A stretch of DNA of 64,000 nt from Sorghum bicolor (GCF_000003195.3 NC_012870.2:25536501-25600500), one strand, 5' to 3'. Counted from the stretch's first letter, positions 33,033-45,233 are shown. The notes: a model not told the origin generated them from the letters alone. Made by a program: numbers and translations.

Positions 33033-36000
33033 ATGGTCACGATCCCACCTTCCGTGACCATGCCTGAAGGCCTCACGTTCACCGTTGGCCAGATCACGTG
33101 GACGACGTGCAGCGGCGGCCTCACGACCACGGTTTCGAAAGAGACCCAGATCCAATCTGAGATCACGCCGTCTCCGACCACACACGTGGCGGCACCGAGC
33201 GCCCGACCACCGTTCCCGCTCTACAAGGGAAAGAAGATCGACAGCTCGGACCTTCTCCAAGCGCTTGATCGCGCTGACTCCAAGCTACTCGAAGTTTCCC
33301 AACTAGTAGACGGAGTTCTGCGTCGGCCCGACCAAGCTGCTCCAGCGGATTTTTTCAAATCCCGCCGGCCAACTCGTGTCGCCACACACGAACGGCTAGG
33401 AACGTCTCTGACGATAACCTCAACACCCTCAGGACGATCCGTCGAGCTCAAGAAGGAAGATTATCCTTGCGGCCTGAACAACTCGGCCTCTGTTTACTCA
33501 CAGCACACCCAATCCGTTTTCAGCAAGGCGGGTTGGTCGCCGACAAGGAACGATCGTCACTACGTCAACATGGTGACAATCCGAGAACTACGGGATGGCC
33601 AGGTTTCCAGCACCAACTCAAGCACCGGTTCCGTCCCCACCGAGGTTATAAACACTGAAGACGAGGACTACGACCTGGATTTTCCTTCACACCCTCCGGG
33701 TTTCAACCGATTCCCGATATTTCCCCCCCGGCGAGGGGATATTGTGTTCAATGTCAGCGCCGACGAACCGGTCGTTGATGGAAAAACAGATGACCAGAGG
33801 CAACTCCGCGAACAGCGCAACGCCGATCGCGCCCGACGACGCGCAGACGAGCAACAACAAATGCCACCAAATAATCTCAACGATGCCTTTGACATGGTCG
33901 GGGACCAGCCAGTCTACAAAACGCCAAGCGCCAACGTGGCTGTCGCCATGGCTAACCTAGATCGGCTTCCTGATACCCCCCGAATGCCAGGGAGTCCGGA
34001 CCAGCATCCGAGCACACCTGATCGCTGCAATGGGACAGATAGCCACTCTGCTCAAGAGAGTCCAGGACGTCTCTTGTACGGAAGCCGCCTCTGACCAGAC
34101 TAATCGTAGCCGGGCCTCACCGTCTCCCAGCAGGCGGCACCGCAGCCGCTCCCCCGACAACCGTCGAGGGGACTCACGGCGCGACGATGGTGGTCGGGAC
34201 GCCGACGGTCGCCGCAAGCAGAACCACGTACGCGGCCAAGAAGTAAACCAGCACAGGGATCTCCGCCACAACATCCCTCCCAAAGATGCCCGGGACCGCA
34301 TCAACAGGCGCGCCGCAGAGAGAGCAGTCCACGAAAACCTGCGCCGCATCGAGTACGATGCAACGCACGGTCCTCCGGGCCTAAGACAGTTCTCCTCACA
34401 CCTCCGCCAGGTCGTGTGGCCCCGCAATTTCAAGCTCGAAAAACTTAAAAAATACGACGGCAAGGAAAATCTAGAGAACTGGATCACCCTCTATGAAATC
34501 GTCGTCCGATCAGCGGCAGGGGATGAGCACGTCATGGCTAACTACTTCCCCGTAGTCCTCGACCAGGCTGGTCATCAGTGGCTTCTTGGCTTGCCCGAGG
34601 ACTCCTTCGACTCTTGGGAAGAGCTACGCCAGGCTTTCATCGACAACTTCATCGCCACATGCGAGCAGCCCGGAAACAAGTATGACCTCGAAAGGATAAG
34701 GGACAGGAAGAACGAACCCCTGCGCGATTACATCCGATGATTCTCGGATATGCGCCTCAAAATCCCGAAGATTTCCCACGACGAGGCCATCTCAGCCTTC
34801 ATCAAGGGCCTGCGTTTCCACGAAGCGCTGAGGAACAAGCTGCTGCGTAAACGTCCAACAACGGTAGCAGAGCTCCTCGCCACGGCCAAAAATTACGCCG
34901 ATGCCGACGACGCAGAAAAACTAATCCGAGACGATGCGAGAGGTCCCGACCAGCCTCCCCGGCGAGATGATGGTCGTGGTCGCTATGACAGCAGAAGCCA
35001 CCGCCGCTCCGACAACCGCGATCACCGAGAGGGTTGGGATCGGCGGCGCGACAACCGCGACGATTTCAGAGGAAAGCGCCCTCGCGACTACGATCACGAA
35101 GTAAACACGGTCAAGCGTCCCAACGGACGACGCGACTACCAAGAAGACTACAACAAAACGTTGAAGGGACCATGCCAACTGCACCCAAAGTCTAATCACA
35201 CCATGGAAGAGTGCCGCGTCCTCAAAAGCATCTATACACGGCGGGCCGCCCAAGACGACTCCGCCAAGAAAAACAACAAGCGAGACGGGCACGACCACGA
35301 AGATGAGGACGAGGACCAAGATAGGGACCCCCGACACCAGTACGTCAGCCCCACCGACGTGGTCCACTCCATTTTCGGGGGCAAGGTCTCCATTGAATCT
35401 AAGCGAGAAAGAAAGCTGTTAAAGAGAGCCTGCCTCAACATAGACAGCACGGACGGGCTGATCGCGGACCCAAAATTCCCCCCGTGGTCCCACAGGGAGA
35501 TCTCGTTCAGGAGGAAGGACCAGTGGGCCGCTATCCCAGAGCCGGGTCGTTTCCCCCTGATTCTGGACCCTTGCATCAACAACATCAGATTCGAGCGCGT
35601 GCTCGTGGACGGGGGAAGCTCCATTGACATCCTCTTTCGCAACAGCCTGCCCGCCCTCAAGATATCTCCTGCACAACTAAAACCTTACGACGCCCAATTC
35701 TGGGGGGTTTTGCCGGGTCAAAGTTCAGTGCCTCTTGGACAGATAACATTGCCTGTCCAATTCGGCACACCCGACCACTTCCGGACGGAGTTCATCAACT
35801 TCGTGGTCGCCGATTTCGACGGGACCTATCACGCTATACTGGGCCGACCATCGCTGACAAAGTTCATGGCAGTCCCGCACTACTCATACCTGGTCCTTAA
35901 GATGCCTACGGAGAAGGGTGTCCTAACCATCAGAGGCAATGTTTACACTGCGTATACCTGCGAAGAGGAGAGCTTCAAGATCACCGAAGCAATCGACCTC

Positions 36001-36177
36001 TCAATCCGCATGGCAGAAACAGCAACTCAAGCCGCGCAGCTGCTTCCCGACCAGCTCCGATTACCTGAGCAGGAGACAGCCAGAAAGAACTCAAAATCCA
36101 AGGAGCACAAGGAAGTTCAGCTGGTCGACGGAAGCCCCGAGAAGACGGCCCTCATCGGGGCCAACTTGGATCCAAAA
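33033..36177 (+). pseudogene. Element C gag and aspartic protease: one frameshift, one nonsense codon
   Basis: Start chosen at ATG 33033 (MVTIPPSV), matching A. The frame is open to a run of six C at 33976-33981, where A has TCCC. The extra base throws the frame, and the original product resumes in the +1 frame (MGQIATLLKRVQ, KLEKLKKYDG). TGA at 34738-34740 replaces a CGA codon present in A. From 34741 the frame is open to the UAG at 36178-36180. It contains the basic nucleocapsid region and the protease motif RVLVDGGSSIDILF near 35600. No other damage was seen. The C-run difference could also be a sequence error. Confidence 0.88.
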
Positions 36178-36180
36178 TAG
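36178..36180 (+). promoter_or_regulatory. In-frame UAG between protease and RT in element C
   Basis: CCA AAA TAG GAAG with identical frame on both sides. It is retained in the youngest element, where other frames have barely decayed, and this argues for a functional role. Confidence 0.65.
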
Positions 36181-39100
36181 GAAGACGCGCTCGTCAGGTT
36201 TCTAAGGGACAACGTAAGCGTTTCCGCATGGAAACCCGCAGACATGCCCGGCGTCCCACGAAACCTGATCGAGCACTCCTTAAATGTCTCGAAGACCGCA
36301 AGACCAATCAAGCAAAAGCTGCGACGGTTCGCTCGTGACAAAAAGGAGGCTATTAGGACAGAAATCACACGGCTTCTAGCAGCCGGATTCATAAAAGAAG
36401 TGTATCACCCCGATTGGCTCGCCAATCCGGTTCTTGTACGCAAAAAGAATAATGAATGGAGAATGTGCGTTGATTACACTGATCTCAATAAACACTATCC
36501 TAAAGATCCTTTTGGTCTCCCTCGCATCGACGAGGTAGTCGACTCAACGGCCAGATGCGAACTCCTCTCCTTTCTAGACTGCTACTCTGGTTATCACCAG
36601 ATTTCGTTAAAGGAAGAAGATCAGATCAAAACATCCTTTATCACACCTTTCGGCGCATACTGCTACACGACCATGTCTTTCGGACTCAAAAACGCCGGAG
36701 CCACTTATCAAAGGGCCATCCAGCAATGCCTCCACGACGAGATTCGTGATGACCTCGTCGAGGCCTATGTGGACGACGTGGTCGTAAAAACAAGGGACGC
36801 GAGCACCCTAATCGACAACTTAGACCGAACCTTCAAGGCACTTAATAGGTACAAGTGGAAGCTCAACCCCAAGAAATGCATTTTCGGCGTTCCTTCCGGT
36901 CTACTGCTCGGCAACGTTGTCAGTCGCGACGGCATACGACCAAACCCTTCAAAAGTAAAGGCGGTACTCGACATGCGACCACCGAAGAATGTAAAGGATA
37001 TCCAAAAGCTAACCGGATGTATGGCCGCCCTCAGTCGCTTCATCTCAAGGCTAGGAGAAAAAGGCCTCCCTTTCTTCAAACTATTAAAAGCGTCGGAAAA
37101 ATTTTCTTGGACAGAAGAAGCCGACACCGCATTCAACCAGCTTAAGACCTTCCTCACTTCACCACCTGTCCTTACAGCGCCTCAGCCCAATGAAGACCTA
37201 CTCCTTTACATTGCTGCAACCGACAGGGTTGTTTCCACGGCAATAGTGGTCGAGCGAGGTGAACCAGGTCATGCCTACAAGGTCCAGAGACCAGTTTACT
37301 TCATAAGTGAAGTCTTAAACGAGTCCAAGGCCAGGTATCCACAAATACAGAAGCTCATATACGCCATTCTAATAACGTCAAGAAAGCTGAAGCACTACTT
37401 CGACGGCCATCGAGTCCTGGTGACAACCAGTTTCCCTCTCGGGGACATCCTGCGCAATAAAGACGCCAATGGCAGAATCGTGAAATGGGCAATGGAATTA
37501 TGTCCATTTTCCCTGGAGTTCCAGAGTCGCACCACTGTCAAGTCTCAGGCCCTGGTCGATTTCATTGCTGAATGGACGGATCTCAACGAGCCTTCCGTTC
37601 CCGATGTCTCAGACCACTGGCCAATGTTCTTTGACGGGTCCTTGAACATCAACGGTGCCGGCGCTGGGATACTGTTCGTATCACCCAACAAGGACAAACT
37701 GTGTTACGTCCTTCGGATCCTTTTTCCGGCGTCAAACAACGTCGCCGAATACGAAGCATGCTTGCATGGCATAAGACTAGCCGTTGAGCTGGGAGTCAAG
37801 TGCCTCTATGTTTATGGTGACTCCGCTTTGGTCATCAACCAGCTCAACAAGGAGTGGGACGCAACCCACGAGAAGATGGATCTCTACTGCAAAGAAATTC
37901 GCAAATGGGAAACCAACTTCTACGGCATAGAGTACATCCACGTGGTCCGGGATAAGAACCAAGCAGCAGATGCGTTGTCGAAGTTAGGCTCATCTCGGGC
38001 CCAGATCCCACGGGGTATTTTCGTCCAGGACATCCACGAGCCGAGCGTAGGCTCCTCCCTGGTCGACAAGCAACCCACCGAGGCAATGCTCATAGACGAC
38101 GCCACTCCGACAACCGGTGGGCGTGACTGGCGTACCCCGTTCATCAAATACATATCGGACGGGACAGGCCTTCAGGACAAAACAGAGAACGAGCGCCTCA
38201 TTCGACGATCAAAGAACTACATCCTGGTCGACGGCAAACTCATGCGGAAAAACGCAAGCTCCGAAGTACTGCTCAAGTGCATACCCCAATATGATGGTAT
38301 CAAGCTCTTAGAGGACATACATGCTGGATCCTGCGGCAATCACGCCGCATCCAGAACGCTGGTCGGAAAGGCTTTCCGAGCAGGTTTTTATTGGCCAACC
38401 GCGGTCAGCGACGCAGAAAAACTGGTTCGACATTGCGAAGGATGTCAGTTTTTCGCTAAGAGGACCCACGTACCTGCCCACGAAATTCAAACCATCCCGT
38501 CGTCTTGGCCCTTTGCTTGCTGGGGGCTTGACATGATCGGGCCATTTAAACCAGCCCCGGGCAATTTCAAGTTTGTTTTTGTGTTAATCGACAAGTTCTC
38601 CAAGTGGATTGAATACATGCCTTTGGTCAAGGCAACCTCCGAGAAGGCTGTGGAGTTCCTCAATCAAATCATACACAGATTCGGCATCCCGAACAGCATA
38701 ATCACCGACCTGGGCACTCAGTTTACTGGCACCACTTTTTGGGACTTCTGCGATGACAGAGGCATAGTCATAAAATACGTGTCAGTGGCACATCCACGTG
38801 CCAACGGCCAAGTTGAACGTGCTAACGGAATGATCGTTGACGCCCTAAAGAAAAGGTTGTACACCGAAAACGACAGAGCACCCGGTCGATGGATGAAAGA
38901 ATTGCCGGCAGTGGTCTGGGGCCTCCGAACTCAGACCAGTCGAAACATAGGGGTGTCTCCCTACTTCATGGTGTACGGTGCAGAGGCGGTCCTGCCGTCT
39001 GACATACACTTCGGATCTCCTAGAATCGAACACTTCGACCAGGCGACCGCCGACAACGCCAGAGAACTCGAAATCAATTGCATGGAGGAAAAGCGTTTAG

Positions 39101-39366
39101 ATTCTTGTCTCCGAACAGCAAAATATCTCGCGGCAGTCAGGCGATACTACAACAGGAACGTCAAGGACCGTTCCTTCGTGGTCGGCGATCTGGTACTTCG
39201 ATGGAAAACAAGCCAGGAGGGAATGCACAAGCTATCCACTCCCTGGGAAGGACCCTTCGTGGTGACCGAGGTCACACGACCTACGTCCTACAGATTGGCA
39301 TACCCAGACGGAACACGAGTGCCTAACTCTTGGCACATAGACAAACTGCGATGTTTCTATCCATAA
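36181..39366 (+). CDS. Element C pol: intact reverse transcriptase, RNase H and integrase frame
   Basis: Open from the UAG to TAA 39364-39366, about 1061 codons. The first ATG, at 36244, follows the MPGVPRN motif. [12 protein letters not shown], then the catalytic AYVDDVVVK. RNase [18 protein letters not shown] and later DADALSK-type sequence. Integrase: HCEGCQFF zinc region, core [17 protein letters not shown] (most relatives have DNGTQF) and NGQVERANG, then a C-terminal DLVLRWKT and WEGPFVV region. Replicative enzyme for reverse transcription and integration. Expression must depend on the upstream gag frame and suppression of UAG, or on reinitiation at 36244. Confidence 0.92.
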   Translation, partial: EDALVRFLRDNVSVSAWKPADMPGVPRNLIEHSLNVSKTARPIKQKLRRFARDKKEAIRTEITRLLAAGFIKEVYHPDWLANPVLVRKKNNEWRMCVDYTDLNKHYPKDPFGLPRIDEVVDSTARCELLSFLDCYSGYHQISLKEEDQIKTSFITPFGAYCYTTMSFGLKNAGATYQRAIQQCLHDEIRDDLVEAYVDDVVVKTRDASTLIDNLDRTFKALNRYKWKLNPKKCIFGVPSGLLLGNVVSRDGIRPNPSKVKAVLDMRPPKNVKDIQKLTGCMAALSRFISRLGEKGLPFFKLLKASEKFSWTEEADTAFNQLKTFLTSPPVLTAPQPNEDLLLYIAATDRVVSTAIVVERGEPGHAYKVQRPVYFISEVLNESKARYPQIQKLIYAILITSRKLKHYFDGHRVLVTTSFPLGDILRNKDANGRIVKWAMELCPFSLEFQSRTTVKSQALVDFIAEWTDLNEPSVPDVSDHWPMFFDGSLNINGAGAGILFVSPNKDKLCYVLRILFPASNNVAEYEACLHGIRLAVELGVKCLYVYGDSALVINQLNKEWDATHEKMDLYCKEIRKWETNFYGIEYIHVVRDKNQAADALSKLGSSRAQIPRGIFVQDIHEPSVGSSLVDKQPTEAMLIDDATPTTGGRDWRTPFIKYISDGTGLQDKTENERLIRRSKNYILVDGKLMRKNASSEVLLKCIPQYDGIKLLEDIHAGSCGNHAASRTLVGKAFRAGFYWPTAVSDAEKLVRHCEGCQFFAKRTHVPAHEIQTIPSSWPFACWGLDMIGPFKPAPGNFKFVFVLIDKFSKWIEYMPLVKATSEKAVEFLNQIIHRFGIPNSIITDLGTQFTGTTFWDFCDDRGIVIKYVSVAHPRANGQVERANGMIVDALKKRLYTENDRAPGRWMKELPAVVWGLRTQTSRNIGVSPYFMVYGAEAVLPSDIHFGSPRIEHFDQATADNARELEINCMEEKRLDSCLRTAKYLAAVRRYYNRNVKDRSFVVGDLVLRWKTSQEGMHKLSTPWEGPFVVTEVTRPTSYRLAYPDGTRVPNSWHIDKLRCFYP

Positions 39367-39567
39367 AGTTTTAATAACTTTCCTTTGTAAGTATCTTATA
39401 ATTGTTGATAATGAAATTCTCTATTTTTTGCCTATACCTTGTCGCACACAGCACTCGGCAAAACTCCTGAAATGGATGCTCTTAACGACTACCAAGACGA
39501 ATACGGTGACACGTCACTCAGATAATCTTACAGCGCTCAAAAACAACAGTCATGACAAAAAGCAAAC

Positions 39568-39573
39568 TTTATT
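39568..39573 (-). terminator. AATAAA signal of the element C opposite-strand gene
   Basis: The minus strand reads AATAAA 72 bases after the stop at 39645. Same position as in element A. Confidence 0.55.
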
Positions 39574-39644
39574 ACAAACTTTACATACAAAGTTTACAAT
39601 AAATACCCTGACGGGCAGACACTAGTCTATTCCTACAGACTACT

Positions 39645-42600
39645 CTATTGGCCTAGCTGCTCGGGCTGATCACCCGCCTGGCCCTGCTGCCCGGACGAAG
39701 GGGTCGGGGCCACCGGCGCCTGGCTGGTCGAGACCGCAGGCGTCGACCGCCCATCTCCCGCAACGGACGCGCCCGACAACTCCCTGGCCGACCTATCTGA
39801 ACTCGGCTGGTCTGGGGGAGTGGCCGTTCCGCACAGATTGATGTCGCCGATCACTGTCGACGACAAGTCCAGCAGACTACCCCGAAGCTCGTCCGCTTCC
39901 TGTGGGCTGACCTCCTTCGGGTACCCCTTCTCCAGCCTGCTCAAGTAGACCAGGGGATAGTGGGCGCGCACCATGCTGAGGACGTGCGCGCCGGCAAACT
40001 CCCCGGCGTCCTTCACGAACTGCTGGAGCCAGTCCCACGCCCGTTGCGCCTTCTCGACCGGGGTCAACTGTGGCGCGCGGAGCTGGCTCTCCGGGAGCTC
40101 GGGACTGATCAGGTCTAGGACCGGGGACACTCCTTTCCAGATCCTGCAACAGTTGACCTTCCAGGAGTCCCGGTCCTTGATCAGATCATCCAGGTGCTTC
40201 TTGGCGTTCACCTTGAGCACTGCAAACGAAACAAAGCGTTATTTTTGGCATACCAAACAAACAAAGGGGCGACAAGCAGCAGCTAACAAGGCGGCACCCA
40301 TTACCAGATAATTCTCGGTCCTTTCGACCCAATTCCTCTCCTGCTCGCCGCCCGAACTCCAGCGCACCGTTGAGCTGTTGGCTGAGCTGCTCCTTCTCTT
40401 GTCGGAGGCGCGCCACCTCCTCCTCCAAGTCTGCGTGAATCATAAACTGGTCAGTAAAGCAAACTACACAAGTACGCAAAGCTGCTCGGAGCGTGTGACT
40501 AACCTTCTCGCTGCCGGTACTGGTCGGCCAAGCGACGAGTGAGGTCGAGACGACGCTCCTCTTGGGCGCTCATCTCGGCCACCTTCTCCCCGACTTCCGA
40601 CCACAGCCGGTCTACCTGCGCGGCCAGGGCCTTGTTCTCGGCCACGACGCCTTCTATCTGGTCAAAGCACCGTTTCCGGTACTTTGCCGTTTTCATTGCG
40701 CCCTACAAAGCGAACATATAACGACCTTGCAAGACAAGGCATAGAATGTACAGCAGTACAAAAAGTCGCTTACCTTGACTTCGTCGACGAGGCGCTTGGT
40801 TGCGCGCTCCACCCTGGCGGCCTCCTCGGTCTCGGCGAGCTCTTCATGCCCGATAAAGTGATCCCCGCGTTGGCGCCACACATACACGTGTTGGCGGCCA
40901 TCACGGGGACGACCCTCAATCTCCTCCACCTCGTCCTCGGAGGCCGCCTGAGCTTCCTCCTCCCGCGCTGCGTTGCTCCCGGTAGCGGTCCCAGGCATTA
41001 CTGGTCCCCGGACCAGACCTGGGGAGCCTGCAGTCGAAGCGGCCCCTGCTCGGGGCGGTGTGGAGACTTCACCCTCCCCGGCGGGAGGAGGGGTCGGGGC
41101 CCTTCCCTCCCTTTCCGTGGTGCTGGCTGGGGGAGGCGTCCCCATAGCCTCCTCAACCCTGGTCGGGCTGCTCGACGTAGCCGGTGCCGCGGCCGGGGAC
41201 TCCTCGGCGCTCTCAGGCACGGCTGCAGCCGTAGGCTACTCTGCGGTCTGCGGGGCCGCGTCTTCAGCAGCGCAAACCGGCTCACTCGTCCCCTGGCCAG
41301 CGGCATGGCCAGGGTCGACATCCGACGCCGCGCTAAAGGAACAAAACTACAATAAAAAAAACATCGGTGAAATACCCAAGTTGAGCACTTACAGGTTCGA
41401 GCGGCGGTGGGTCGCGGTAAACCTCCTTCTCGTCCGACCAGTCGGCACCTGTGCTCCCGACTCCCCAGCAAGAGGCGCAGGTGGATCGACGGCCACACGG
41501 TCGGCAGTGGTCGCCCCACCGTCCGGACGGCTAGGAGGCCTCCGGACCAACGACGGAACGGCCTCCTCCTCCTCCTCCTCGTCGTCGATCCGGACGAACC
41601 GACGCCGCTTCGGCGCTCGGCTGCTCTCCGCCGGCAGTGTCGGCATCGGCGACGGATCCACAGGCATTGGCCTTTTCCCCGACACCCTCTCCTCGGTGGT
41701 TGGGACGGGGCGGGCTTGTTCCTCCTCACTGCTGGTGTAATGAGCACACCGAGCAGCGTCCTCCTCTAGCGGGTCTTCTCCCGCAGGATTCTCCATCCCC
41801 GGTGCCAGTGATACATACACTGTGCACCGGTCGACATCGCCGATCTGCAAAAAGCAACAAAGATGAGCCAGCCACATACGATATACGAATACTAAAACAA
41901 AATAATCTGCAACATACCTTTGGTGCTGGTCGGCCTAACTTGAAGGCTTGCACCCGATCACTGCCACGGATGAAGCCTCCGTCCGCGAAGTTGAACAGCT
42001 CGTTCAACAGCCGTTGTACCTCCGCCTTCTCCAAGATCTCCGGTCGCATCCTGGTCGGGTCCACGCTTCCGGCATACTCGTACGCCGAGTGCACCCTCTT
42101 CTGGCAGGGCATCACCCGACGACAAATAAAGTTGCCGACCACGCCAAGCCCATCCAGGCGCGACCAGTCGATCAGCTTCATCAGATCCGCCACTTGACCG
42201 TTGAACTCCGGGCGGTCGGTCCAGCTCACCCTCTTCTCGGGAATGTACCCCACGTCGCAGAACGTGGAGCTGCCCGGTTCCTCCCTGACGTAGAACCACT
42301 TCCTATACCATTCGGTCAAGGAAGTGTTCCATGGACAGTGCAGGTAGTGATTCTTCATTCCATCACGAAGGTTGAGGTATACTCCACCTGCAACCTTGGA
42401 GCCTCCAACTGCTCCCTTCTTCCTCAAGCAGAAAAGGTAACGAAAAAGATCGAAGTGCGGCTCTATGCCAACATAGGCCTCGCACAGATGGATAAACGTA
42501 GAGATAAGGAGAATTGAGTTCGGGTGCAGATTGCAAATCCCGATCTCATAATACAAAAGAAGACCTTGGAGAAAAGGATGAACCGGAACCCCAAATCCCC

Positions 42601-42805
42601 TCTTAACGAAATCTTCGAACACGACGATCTCACCGGCACGAGGGTCGGGGAAGCTTTCTCCTTCCGGCGCTCTCCAGCCGCCAAGCTCCGAGCTGTGCAG
42701 GAGTCCCATGTCGACGAGGTCACCGAGGGATTTGGTGGTGCTGCGGGACTTCTTCCACTCCTTGGCCATCAGTTCGGCCCTCTTCTTGGAGTCGCTCTTC
42801 GCCAT
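39645..42805 (-). pseudogene. Extra gene on the strand opposite to element C's gag-pol: six exons, one nonsense codon
   Basis: Start ATG 42805-42803 (MAKSDSKKRAEL). Exons: 42805-41918, 41844-41393, 41332-40774, 40702-40504, 40430-40305, 40219-39645. Every intron is 60-85 bp with GT...AG, and the phases join correctly. The joined frame is 933 codons including the stop. Exon 1 (296 residues) carries the 'putative gypsy type transposon'-like domain with RGFGVPVHPFLQGLLLYYE. Exon 2 is acidic (DDEEEEEEAVPS) after an RRR stretch. Exon 3 is Pro/Ala/Glu-rich. Exons 4-6 are coiled-coil-like. The only disabling change found is TAG at 41238-41236 in exon 3, where A has CAG. Cellular role unknown; a coding host gene on this strand is unlikely because A and B carry the same cargo. 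Confidence 0.82.
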
Positions 42806-42916
42806 TGGAGGTGAGAAGTGGATTTGGGTTACGAAGATGCAGGTGATGGAAAGAGGCGAGAATGGAAGGCTTGAGGGCAATGGCAGGGTAAGGAGTACAG
42901 GCGGAACTGTCAGGCT

Positions 42917-42925
42917 CTTATAACC
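42917..42925 (-). promoter_or_regulatory. TATA box of the element C opposite-strand gene
   Basis: Minus-strand GGTTATAAGAG-type motif about 112 bases before the ATG at 42805, in the same place as in A (7398-7406). Confidence 0.55.
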
Positions 42926-44224
42926 CGCAACTCCACCCCTCCCATTTCCTGTATTCTCGGGAAGTGGGCTGGCCATGCGGCGGATGCGGCGTTTCGGTTT
43001 ACAATGATTATAGACAATTAATGCGGCGGAGTTTTCGTACCAATTGATGGTTTCCTTTTTCTCAAACCACGCAAAGGGCGGCTGCACAGTTGCAAGGCGC
43101 AATTTTTCATGCGTCCATCTGACAACCCATCAGGAGGTCTCGTCATGTCAACTTTAACTGAAAAGATCGTTTCAATAAAAAGAAGACAAATATGCCAGAG
43201 AATCAACAATCTGGGGACTGCACCGACCACCGAGCACTTGATGCTCGGGGACTGGTCGACCAGTCCATCAGCTCGGAACTTCAAAGACTGCACCGACCAC
43301 CGAGCAATTGATGCTCGGGGACTGGTCGCCCAGTTCATCAGCTCGGAACTTCAAAGACTGCACCGACCACCGAGCAATTGATGCTCGGGGACTGGTCGCC
43401 CAGTTCATCAGCTCGGAACTTCAAAGACTACACTGACCACCGAGCACTCGATGCTCGGGGACTGGTCGTACAGTATAGCAACGCAGAATACTAAGCAGCG
43501 CACTTGGCGCCTGGGTACTGGTCGTCATACTATTATTTACGTTCCCAACCGTGCTTGGGGACTTGTCCAACGGAACCTACACCAGCCCACCAATTTGAGA
43601 ATTCGGGGACTGTACCGACCACCGAGCACTACACGCTCGGGGACTGGTCGACCAGCCCAACAATTTGAGAATTCGGGGACTGTACCGACCACCGAGCGTT
43701 ATATGCTCGGGGACTGGTCGATTAGTCTATTCAATTGCAGACGGACTGGTAAATTCAACTTTTTAGACCTTGCTACAAGGCTCATACTTCGCCTTCCAGC
43801 AAGCTCGGGGACTACATCGGTACGATGCATCTGGCAATGCATCTCAGTTTCAGAATTTCTTTAAGAACTTTTCTTTTGACCCTGGCACCACGTGTCTACG
43901 TCACCTACTACCAGGCTCGGGGACTAAGTGGGCACACTTCACCTTGCGGTGAATATGCTTGCTTTTTGAAAGACTATACTTTTCAGAAAAGTAAAGTGGG
44001 CACACTTCACCAAGAAAGAAATCTTTTTTAATTTAGAGCACCATGCATTCTTCAAACAACCTGCTTCTTCGATGTCAATGTTGATCAACTGTTTTTTGAG
44101 TTGGTCAAAATACTGTTGCAACTGTTTGGACGACTTTCCTGCTTATTGAAGACGTCAAGCCTCACTGATCGAAGAAGCTCAAGACGGCGTGCTACATCAC
44201 AATACATGGTGCTCGGGGACTAGC
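42926..44224 (+). other. Element C 3' untranslated region with a 70-bp periodic array and polypurine tract
   Basis: GCTCGGGGACTGG recurs at 43243, 43313, 43383 and 43453, an exact 70-bp spacing, and again at 43635 and 43705, also 70 apart. Each copy is preceded by the inverted CCGAGCA, giving a small hairpin. The true polypurine tract GGTGCTCGGGGACTAGC (44208-44224) abuts the 3' LTR. Confidence 0.85.
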
Positions 44225-44686
44225 TGTGGGGGGATAGACCCCTATACCCTTACGGCTAGACTTGGGTCAGGAGGCTTGGCCCATTACGAGACGAGTTCAA
44301 GGCCTGATCCGATAGCCTGGAGTTTCGCGCAAGGAAGCAAGATGTGGAGATCAAGCAGAATTCTAGTCGGTTAGAATAGGAATTGATATCGAACTATCTA
44401 TGACAATTGTAACCGACTAGGATTAGTTTCCAGATCTGTAACCCTGCCCTTCAGACTATATAAGGAGAGGCAAGGGACCCCCCTAGGACATCATATATTC
44501 TCTCAACACAAATCAATACAACCAGACGCAGGACGTAGGTATTACGCCAACTCGGCGGCCGAACCTGGATAAAAAGCTTGTCCGTGTCTTGCGTCACCAT
44601 CGAGTTCGTAGTTTGCGCACCGTCTACCGATAAACTACTACCGTGGGTATACCCCAAGGTAGACTGCCGACCAGCTTTCGTCGACA
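44225..44686 (+). repeat. Element C 3' LTR
   Basis: Identical to the 5' LTR by eye except for one base. Its TATATAAGG promoter motif lies near 44458 and points toward the phosphatase gene. Confidence 0.96.
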
Positions 44687-44691
44687 TGAAT

Positions 44692-44790
44692 CTTTTAAGC
44701 CTAGTTAGGCCATAATTAGACAATGTTTATCAAATAAAAATAAAATGCTACAGTACCAAAATCCAAAAAATTTTCTCAACTAAACAATAA
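44692..44790. repeat. MITE copy 1, right part
   Basis: Continues the MITE of 32381-32522 after element C (CTTTTAAGCCTAGTTAGG, GCTACAGTACCAAAATCC, AACTAAACAA). The terminal GGCC is lost. Confidence 0.8.
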
Positions 44791-45233
44791 TGTCCATAGA
44801 GAAGTTTGCGCTTACTACCATCACCCACCAATTCCGCTCCTTGTATTTTGCAAACTTGAAGAACCAGTGAATGTGGTCATTGTCCTCATTTACCCACCAA
44901 TTCCGCTAGTTAATGCCGGCAATTCAACAAACTTTACCTCAGCCTGTCCGCTGTGCCGGGGCTCACTCACTTGGCAAATCTGGCCAAGCAGAATTAAACA
45001 GCACGGCCGTTTCAGTTTCAGGTTTTGACCGCGCCAGCATCGGCATGGACTGCGCGTACGTGGCCTGTCCTTTGACTGTGATCCATCGTCACCACCTCAG
45101 CTCAGCAACTACTAATCTGATGAATCAGCTAGTAGCTAGTAGCTGCCACTGTTCGTCTGTCATCTTCTGTTCTGTTCTGTTCCTAAACGAGCAATCGTGC
45201 ATGCGTTTGCCGGCTAAATAATCACCTCTAACC

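Larger units (their letters stand above)
32523..44686 (+). mobile_element. Element C: nearly intact, very young Tat-type Ty3/gypsy retrotransposon
   Basis: LTRs at 32523-32984 and 44225-44686, both 462 bp; one difference was found by eye (gggccagg versus gggtcagg). The duplication TGAAT is perfect at 32518-32522 and 44687-44691. Same family and layout as A. Pol is uninterrupted. Gag has one extra base and one nonsense codon; the opposite-strand gene has one nonsense codon. It lies in a MITE about 1.2 kb before the start codon of the phosphatase gene, in the same orientation. Confidence 0.97.

Noticed and set aside
33976..33981. C-run in element C gag as a programmed frameshift site
   Set aside because: Element A lacks the extra base and reads through in one frame, so a simple insertion or sequence error is more likely.
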